20,045 nt of DNA, taken from positions 1 through 20,045 of the forward strand of contig JAGHBF010000155.1 in assembly GCA_021161165.1 (NCBI GenBank), in the 5' to 3' direction. Below the pieces are notes generated by a model, which did no database searches, was not told where the DNA came from, and saw only the letters and a program-made list of their open reading frames with translations. The stretch's first letter is position 1. The number at the start of each line of letters is the position of its first letter. A program made the position numbers and the translations under genes. Source of the DNA: Candidatus Aminicenantota bacterium (GTDB lineage: Bacteria > Acidobacteriota > Aminicenantia > S016-38). Positions 15,415 to 20,045 of this stretch are shown piece after piece.

Positions 15415-16206
15415 ATGGAAGATATAAGGAAAGAGAATTTTTTTGTAAGGATCGGGACAAAAGGAATTGAATTCTTTGTTCTGGTCTATGAGGCGGCAGT
15501 TCTTTTTGTGGAAACGATTCTTCAACTCACAAATATTTATTTTTACAGGAGACAGATTGCAGAACAGTTTTATTCTCTTGCGGTTACAACACTTCCTGTT
15601 ACCAGTATAATTGCTGTGTTTATAGGTCTGGGATCTACAGTTCAGGGGACTTATCAAACTTCAGCCCTTACTCCGAGATATTTTACTGCAAATGTAATCT
15701 TTAAATCAGCCATACTGGAACTTACTCCTATAGTTTTAAGTCTTGTTCTTGCAGGTAAAATAGGTGGCTCCTTGGCAGCGGAAGTTGGCAGTATGAGAAT
15801 ATCTGAGCAGATAGACGCCCTTGAAAGTCTTTCCCTTGATCCTGTGGGTTTTCTCGTGATGCCAAGGGTGCTTGCCGGGACCATAATGCTTCCTGTAATG
15901 ACTATATACGCCAACATCATTGCAATTTTCTCATCATTTTTTATGTCAACTGCAATTCTTCACTGGATAAGTCCTGGCGAATATGTATCGGGTATGAAGA
16001 TGGGGTTCAAAGTATTTGAAATGTATTTTGGTAATGTAATAAAACCTGCAATCTTCGGTATAATAATTGCTTTTTTTGGCAGTTTCTTTGGCCTTAGAGC
16101 AAAGGGTGGAGCCAAAGGGGTTGGTGTTGCTTCAACTACTGCTGTTGTTGTCTCTGCGGTCTTAATTGTGATTCTTGATTATTTTCTCGGGGAGTTGTTG
16201 CTTTGA
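15415..16206 (+). CDS. mlaE: MlaE-type ABC transporter permease
   Basis: This 263-residue inner-membrane permease belongs to the MlaE/YrbE family, which partners an MCE protein in phospholipid transport between the membranes. It has an N-terminal amphipathic helix and about five hydrophobic segments. The family signature is GKIGGSLAAEVGSMRISEQIDAL (about 114-136 as two short blocks), with LDPVGFLVMPRVLAG after it. Near the C-terminus, FGLRAKGGAKGVGVAS is followed by a final helix. I choose ATG 15415 rather than a TTG at 15394 inside the patatin gene, because it starts one base after the patatin stop with AGGGG upstream and gives the usual length. Its stop overlaps mlaF as TTGA. Confidence 0.93.
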   Translation: MEDIRKENFFVRIGTKGIEFFVLVYEAAVLFVETILQLTNIYFYRRQIAEQFYSLAVTTLPVTSIIAVFIGLGSTVQGTYQTSALTPRYFTANVIFKSAILELTPIVLSLVLAGKIGGSLAAEVGSMRISEQIDALESLSLDPVGFLVMPRVLAGTIMLPVMTIYANIIAIFSSFFMSTAILHWISPGEYVSGMKMGFKVFEMYFGNVIKPAIFGIIIAFFGSFFGLRAKGGAKGVGVASTTAVVVSAVLIVILDYFLGELLL

Positions 16207-16931
16207 TAGTAATCAGAGGACTGAGAAAGAACTTTGAAGGTAAGGAAGTTCTTAAAGGAATAGACCTCGAAATTCCGGATGGGAAAACCACTGTAATTCT
16301 TGGTCCAAGTGGCCAGGGGAAAACAGTGCTTTTAAAAAACATAATAGGACTGTATAAACCTGATAGTGGTGAAATAATAGTTGATGGAGTTGACATTACG
16401 CGGCTTAGCAGAAAAAGGCTTTTTGAAATAAGGAAAAAATTCGCATTCGTTTTTCAGGGAGGAGCCCTTTTTGACTTTTTAAATGTTAAAGAAAATCTTG
16501 CTCTTTACCTCAGGATGCATCTAAAAATGAAAGAGGATGAAATAGAAAGAAAAGTAAAGGAGGTTCTCAGGGTTGTGGGAATGAGCGGAACAGAGCACCT
16601 GTATCCTGAGGAACTGAGCGGTGGAATGAAAAAAAGGGTGGCGATTGCCAGGGCTGTTATTTCCTCCCCTAAATATATTCTTTACGATGAACCAACCACC
16701 GGCTTAGATAGAACAAATGCAAGGGTCGTAAACAGGCTTATTAATAGATTGAAAGAAAAATATGGGGTTACGTCCATAGTGGTGACTCATGATATTGAAT
16801 GTATGAAAACAGTGGCAGATAGAGTTGCCCTTCTAAAAGAAGGTAAAATAATATTTGTAGGATTAGAAGAAGAGGTGGAGGAAAAACACCTGGATTATCT
16901 CTACGAACTGGAGGAGGAATATGCAGTATAA
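16203..16931 (+). CDS. mlaF: MlaF-type ABC transporter ATP-binding protein
   Basis: This 242-residue ATPase drives the MlaFED-type phospholipid transporter from the cytoplasmic face. Walker A is GPSGQGKT (34-41), the Q-loop Gln is at 85 in FVFQGGALFD, the ABC signature is LSGGM (138-142), Walker B is YILYDEPTTGLD (Asp162, Glu163) and the switch His196 is in VVTHD. FQGGALFDFLNVKENL and LSGGMKKRVAIARA are characteristic of the MlaF branch. TTG 16203 overlaps the mlaE stop (TTGA), with GGGGAG upstream. No STAS-domain mlaB gene is seen nearby, so the complex may lack that subunit or take it from elsewhere. Confidence 0.94.
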   Translation: MIVIRGLRKNFEGKEVLKGIDLEIPDGKTTVILGPSGQGKTVLLKNIIGLYKPDSGEIIVDGVDITRLSRKRLFEIRKKFAFVFQGGALFDFLNVKENLALYLRMHLKMKEDEIERKVKEVLRVVGMSGTEHLYPEELSGGMKKRVAIARAVISSPKYILYDEPTTGLDRTNARVVNRLINRLKEKYGVTSIVVTHDIECMKTVADRVALLKEGKIIFVGLEEEVEEKHLDYLYELEEEYAV

Positions 16932-17793
16932 AAAGATGGCAGCAATATTTGGGGCAATAATTTTTGCAGCCTTTACAGCCTTTTTTGTAACAATAATATG
17001 GCTTGCAGAGAGCAGAATATTTTTTACCAGAGACTACATCATTTATATGAAGTTTAAGGATGTTTCAGGGCTTAAGAGGATGTCCCCTGTCTACATGAGG
17101 GGTTACAGAGTGGGCTGGGTAAAAGGAGTGGAATTTGAGAAAGATTGGGTGAAGGTCAGAACAGATATAAACAGGAATTACCGAGTTCCAAAGGGCTCAA
17201 AGGCTGAAATTTTTGCCCTTAATATCCTTGGGGAAAAGGCTATAAGAATTGTCCCGCCATCTCCTCCTTACAGAGAATTTTACGAGAATAGAGATGAGAT
17301 GGTAGGAGAGAACAAGGATATTATGGTTCAGGCTCAGAAGCTCCTGGAAAAGCTCAAAAAACCACTTGATGAACATTTTGAACCCACTATAAATGAGGTT
17401 CATTCCATAATATCAAATATAAGAAAATTGCTCGTTACAGTTCGCCATGAAGTTGCCAATACAAAAATCAGGGAAAATGTGGAGAAGGTTGGTAAGGCAG
17501 CGGATGAATATAGAGCTCTGGCTGAGGAAAACAGGGCTGGAATAAAAATAACTGTAGAGGAAATGCAGAAGAATCTTAGAAACATGCAGGATACACTGGA
17601 TGAATTAAAAAGGACTTCAGCAGAATTGAGAAAGGCTCTTACTACTTTGAATTCAGGTCAAGGAACTGCAGGAAGACTTTTGAAAGATAGAAAAACATTG
17701 GATGAACTTGACAAAACACTCGAAGAGTTGAACCGGCTTATAGCTGATATCAGAAAGAACCCCAAAAAGTATTTTAAATTCTCAATCTTTTAA
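16921..17793 (+). CDS. mlaD: MlaD-type MCE domain protein
   Basis: This 290-residue protein is anchored by one N-terminal helix (about 6-28) with an MCE domain (about 38-115; FKDVSGLKRMSPVYMRGYRVGWVKGV). MCE domains form hexameric rings that let lipid pass through a central pore. After the domain comes a long helical, coiled-coil-prone region (about 135-275). It ends with the SGQGTAGRLLKD motif and an IRKNPKKYFKFSIF tail, both common in longer bacterial MCE proteins. Unlike E. coli MlaD (about 180 residues) it has this extended helical part, which may reach into the periplasm. GGAGGAAT precedes ATG 16921, which overlaps mlaF by 11 bases. No mlaC or mlaA follows, so its periplasmic and outer-membrane partners are not obvious unless the LolA-like protein and barrel serve. 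Confidence 0.92.
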   Translation: MQYKKMAAIFGAIIFAAFTAFFVTIIWLAESRIFFTRDYIIYMKFKDVSGLKRMSPVYMRGYRVGWVKGVEFEKDWVKVRTDINRNYRVPKGSKAEIFALNILGEKAIRIVPPSPPYREFYENRDEMVGENKDIMVQAQKLLEKLKKPLDEHFEPTINEVHSIISNIRKLLVTVRHEVANTKIRENVEKVGKAADEYRALAEENRAGIKITVEEMQKNLRNMQDTLDELKRTSAELRKALTTLNSGQGTAGRLLKDRKTLDELDKTLEELNRLIADIRKNPKKYFKFSIF

Positions 17794-18716
17794 TGAAAAT
17801 AGTTTTTTTTGGTTCTGATGCAGTATCTATCCCTGCGCTGCTTCGATTTATTGAAAGAGGTATAGAGGTTGCAGCAGTTGTTACGAATCCAGACGCACCC
17901 TCAGGCAGAGGAAAAAGGCTGAAACCCACTGAACCCAAAAGAATTGGACGGGGACTTGGTATAGAGGTGCTGCAACCTGAAAGATTAAGAAAAAACCTGT
18001 GGTTAAGAGAAAAATTGAAGGAGTACAACGCTGACCTTTTTGCTGTGCTTGCCTATGGTAAGATAATTCCACCCTCCATATTCAATATTCCATCTAAGGG
18101 AGCTATAAACTTGCATTTTTCCCTTCTCCCTGCTTTAAGAGGTGCCGCTCCTGTAAGATGGGCTATACTTAAAGGGATCAGGAAAACCGGGGCTACAGTT
18201 TTTCTCATAGATAAAGGCATGGATACAGGCCCTATACTTTCACAGATGCCTCTTGAGATATATGACCACGAAAATTACGGTGAAGCAATGAACAGAATAG
18301 CTCAGGAAACAGCGGATTTTTTTGTAGATACAGCTATAAGATGGGCAGAAGGAAAAATAGACCCGATACCTCAAGAGGGAGAACCTTCCTATGCTCCAAA
18401 AATTGACAAGGTGCAGGCAGCACTATCCTTTGAAGAACCAGCAGAGCATCTATGGAGAAAAATAAGGGCTTTTAACCCAGACCTTAAGCCATGGTTTCCT
18501 TTTAGAGGAGGGAGACTTATAGTGCTAAGAGCCGGATGGAGACATGGAGAGGGGAAGGCTGGAGAAATAATTGGTAAAGAGGGAGAAAAGCTTCTGGTTG
18601 GAACAGGGAGAGGTATCATTGAACTACATTCAGTTCAACTTCCAGGGAAAAAACCTGTAAGCGGGATTGCATTTGCAAACGGAGCAAGGTTGAAGCCTGG
18701 AGATTATATATATTGA
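17793..18716 (+). CDS. fmt: Methionyl-tRNA formyltransferase
   Basis: This 307-residue enzyme formylates Met-tRNAi using 10-formyltetrahydrofolate, which bacteria need for initiation. The N-terminal formyltransferase domain (about 1-190) has Asn106 and His108 in GAINLHFSLLPALRGAAP and Asp144 in KGMDTGPIL. These three catalytic residues sit at the same numbers as in E. coli. The tRNA-discrimination loop region RGKRLKPTEPK is at about 39-49, and a C-terminal OB-like domain (about 205-305) is complete. ATG 17793 shares one base with the mlaD TAA stop, so this housekeeping gene is physically joined to the lipid operon. Its own stop overlaps rsmB as TTGA. Confidence 0.96.
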   Translation: MKIVFFGSDAVSIPALLRFIERGIEVAAVVTNPDAPSGRGKRLKPTEPKRIGRGLGIEVLQPERLRKNLWLREKLKEYNADLFAVLAYGKIIPPSIFNIPSKGAINLHFSLLPALRGAAPVRWAILKGIRKTGATVFLIDKGMDTGPILSQMPLEIYDHENYGEAMNRIAQETADFFVDTAIRWAEGKIDPIPQEGEPSYAPKIDKVQAALSFEEPAEHLWRKIRAFNPDLKPWFPFRGGRLIVLRAGWRHGEGKAGEIIGKEGEKLLVGTGRGIIELHSVQLPGKKPVSGIAFANGARLKPGDYIY

Positions 18717-19960
18717 GAAGAGTTGCCTTAAAAGCTCTTATGGAAATAGAGAGAGGGGGGAATTCTTCTGCAGTTCTTGAACGTCTTCTGCGGAAGGTAA
18801 AAAAGAGGAATACTCCCTTTATAACAGAACTTGTTATGGGAGTTTTGCGCTGGAGAAATCGCCTGGATTATGCTATTTCTTATTTTTCCAATAAAAGATT
18901 AAACAGAATAGAACCTGAAGTTTTAAATGCCCTTCGTATGGGAATTTACGAGATAGAAAAAATGAATACTCCGGAATATGCTGCGGTTAAGGAGACGGTG
19001 AATCTTGTCAGAGGTTCCTGGAGGCGGTCGTTTGTAAACGGTATTCTGAGAAATTTCATAAGGGAACAGGTGCGTTATCCCACGAAGGATGAGCCTTTAA
19101 TGTTCTTAACCTATACTCTTTCAACACCGGAGTGGAAAGCTTTAAGATGGCTTGAGGATTTCGTTATAGAAAAGTCTGAGAAACTTGCCCTTTATTACAA
19201 CTCTACTCCTGCAATTTATTTAAGGGTGAATAGAAAAAAGACCTCTACCGAAAGTTTGATCCGACTTTTGAAGAGGGAAGGGATTGTTGTGGATAAATGT
19301 AAAAATCTGCCTTTTTGCCTTAGAGTTTTAAAGGGAAATCCAAGATTTACCTCCGCACTTAAAAATGGACTTTTTTATGTGCAGGATATTGCCTCACAGA
19401 TTGCTGGGTTTATAGCTTCAGAAATAGGGAATACTGTCTGGGATTGTTGTGCAGCTCCTGGTGGAAAGTCATCGCATCTTGCGGAAATAGGGTTTAAAGT
19501 TTTTTCATCGGACATTTCTTTACCAAGACTTCGGCTCGCTATTTCAAACTTTAGAAGGCTGGGCCTTGAAATCCACAGTTTTGTCGCGGATGCATTGAGG
19601 CCTTCGGTAAGGAGGAAATTCCCTTTGGTTCTTGTAGATTCTCCATGTTCTTCCATGGGGATAATCCACAGGGCGCCTGAGGTGAAGTGGAGAATAGTGC
19701 CGGAAAAACTTAAGGAGCTTTCTGTTCTTCAGAAGAGAATTTTAAAATCAGTGCTCAGGTATGGAGAAAAGGTGCTTTATGTAGTGTGTACTCAGGAACC
19801 TGAAGAAACCGTTAATGTTCTTTCGGATTTTAATATAGAAGAATTACCCCTGCCAGGAGATATTAAGAAAATCCCTTTCTTAGAAAAAGAGAAAATTCTT
19901 TACACAGATCCCACAGAGATTTATTCAGACGGGATGTCCTATGCTCTGATTACAAAGTAA
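18713..19960 (+). CDS. rsmB: 16S rRNA (cytosine-967-C5)-methyltransferase
   Basis: This 415-residue RsmB/Sun protein methylates C967 of 16S rRNA. The N-terminal NusB-like helical domain (about 1-140) includes RRVALKALMEIERG and ELVMGVLRWRNRLDY. The SAM-binding motif is WDCCAAPGGKSSHLAE, and the motif IV catalytic Cys lies in VDSPCSSMGIIHRAPEVKW. Motif VI has its Cys in VVCTQEPEET, a variant of the usual YSTCSI-EE. TTG 18713 overlaps the fmt stop (TTGA); GGAG lies about ten bases upstream, a rather long spacing. The pairing fmt-rsmB is common in bacteria and supports both calls. No clear terminator follows in the remaining 85 bases. Confidence 0.93.
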   Translation: MRRVALKALMEIERGGNSSAVLERLLRKVKKRNTPFITELVMGVLRWRNRLDYAISYFSNKRLNRIEPEVLNALRMGIYEIEKMNTPEYAAVKETVNLVRGSWRRSFVNGILRNFIREQVRYPTKDEPLMFLTYTLSTPEWKALRWLEDFVIEKSEKLALYYNSTPAIYLRVNRKKTSTESLIRLLKREGIVVDKCKNLPFCLRVLKGNPRFTSALKNGLFYVQDIASQIAGFIASEIGNTVWDCCAAPGGKSSHLAEIGFKVFSSDISLPRLRLAISNFRRLGLEIHSFVADALRPSVRRKFPLVLVDSPCSSMGIIHRAPEVKWRIVPEKLKELSVLQKRILKSVLRYGEKVLYVVCTQEPEETVNVLSDFNIEELPLPGDIKKIPFLEKEKILYTDPTEIYSDGMSYALITK

Positions 19961-20045
19961 ACGGGATATCATAGGTGCCAGAGATACTTTTTTGAAATAT
20001 AGTAAGTTTAGGTGCTCTTTTTTGCAGCACTCAATACCCCTACAC

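Noticed and set aside
20012..20030. GTGCT/AGCAC hairpin after rsmB as a terminator
   Set aside because: Only five base pairs with the T run in the loop rather than after the stem.
1..20045. tRNA, rRNA, CRISPR array, insertion sequence or prophage
   Set aside because: No cloverleaf, regularly spaced repeats, transposase or phage genes were seen on either strand.

Overview
The window is AT-rich bacterial DNA, densely packed with genes that overlap or lie a few bases apart. It has many GTG/TTG starts, strong Shine-Dalgarno sites, and envelope genes (outer-membrane barrel, LolA-like protein, Mla ABC importer, RND exporter) that require a diderm cell. GltX, Fmt, RsmB and an NtrY/NtrX pair make it bacterial. 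No gene fixes a genus. I infer an uncultivated or poorly studied diderm lineage.

Layout. (1) Positions 1-350: C-terminal part of a HAD-IB phosphatase, tail-to-tail with (2) a B12-binding radical SAM enzyme on the minus strand (339-1865). (3) Positions 1972-7367, plus strand: ntrY sensor kinase, an ntrX-like sigma54 activator broken by a single-base frameshift, gltX and rfbC, all overlapping. (4) Positions 7368-7467: a compact control region in which an intrinsic terminator for the upstream operon overlaps the promoter of the next one, followed by two inverted-repeat operators. (5) Positions 7468-17793: TetR regulator, RND (HAE3/MMPL-like) exporter, radical SAM/SPASM enzyme, LolA-like periplasmic protein, outer-membrane beta-barrel, patatin phospholipase, then MlaE, MlaF and MlaD. 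(6) Positions 17793-19960: fmt and rsmB, joined to mlaD by overlapping codons. The last 85 bases hold nothing I can support.

The most interesting part is region 5. One TetR-controlled transcription unit appears to carry an export route (RND pump, periplasmic lipid-binding-type protein, outer-membrane barrel), a lipid hydrolase and an Mla-type phospholipid transporter, with a SPASM-type radical SAM enzyme in the middle. My inference is that the genes together move, trim or modify a lipid or amphiphile across the envelope. The cargo and the product of the radical SAM step cannot be read from the sequence.
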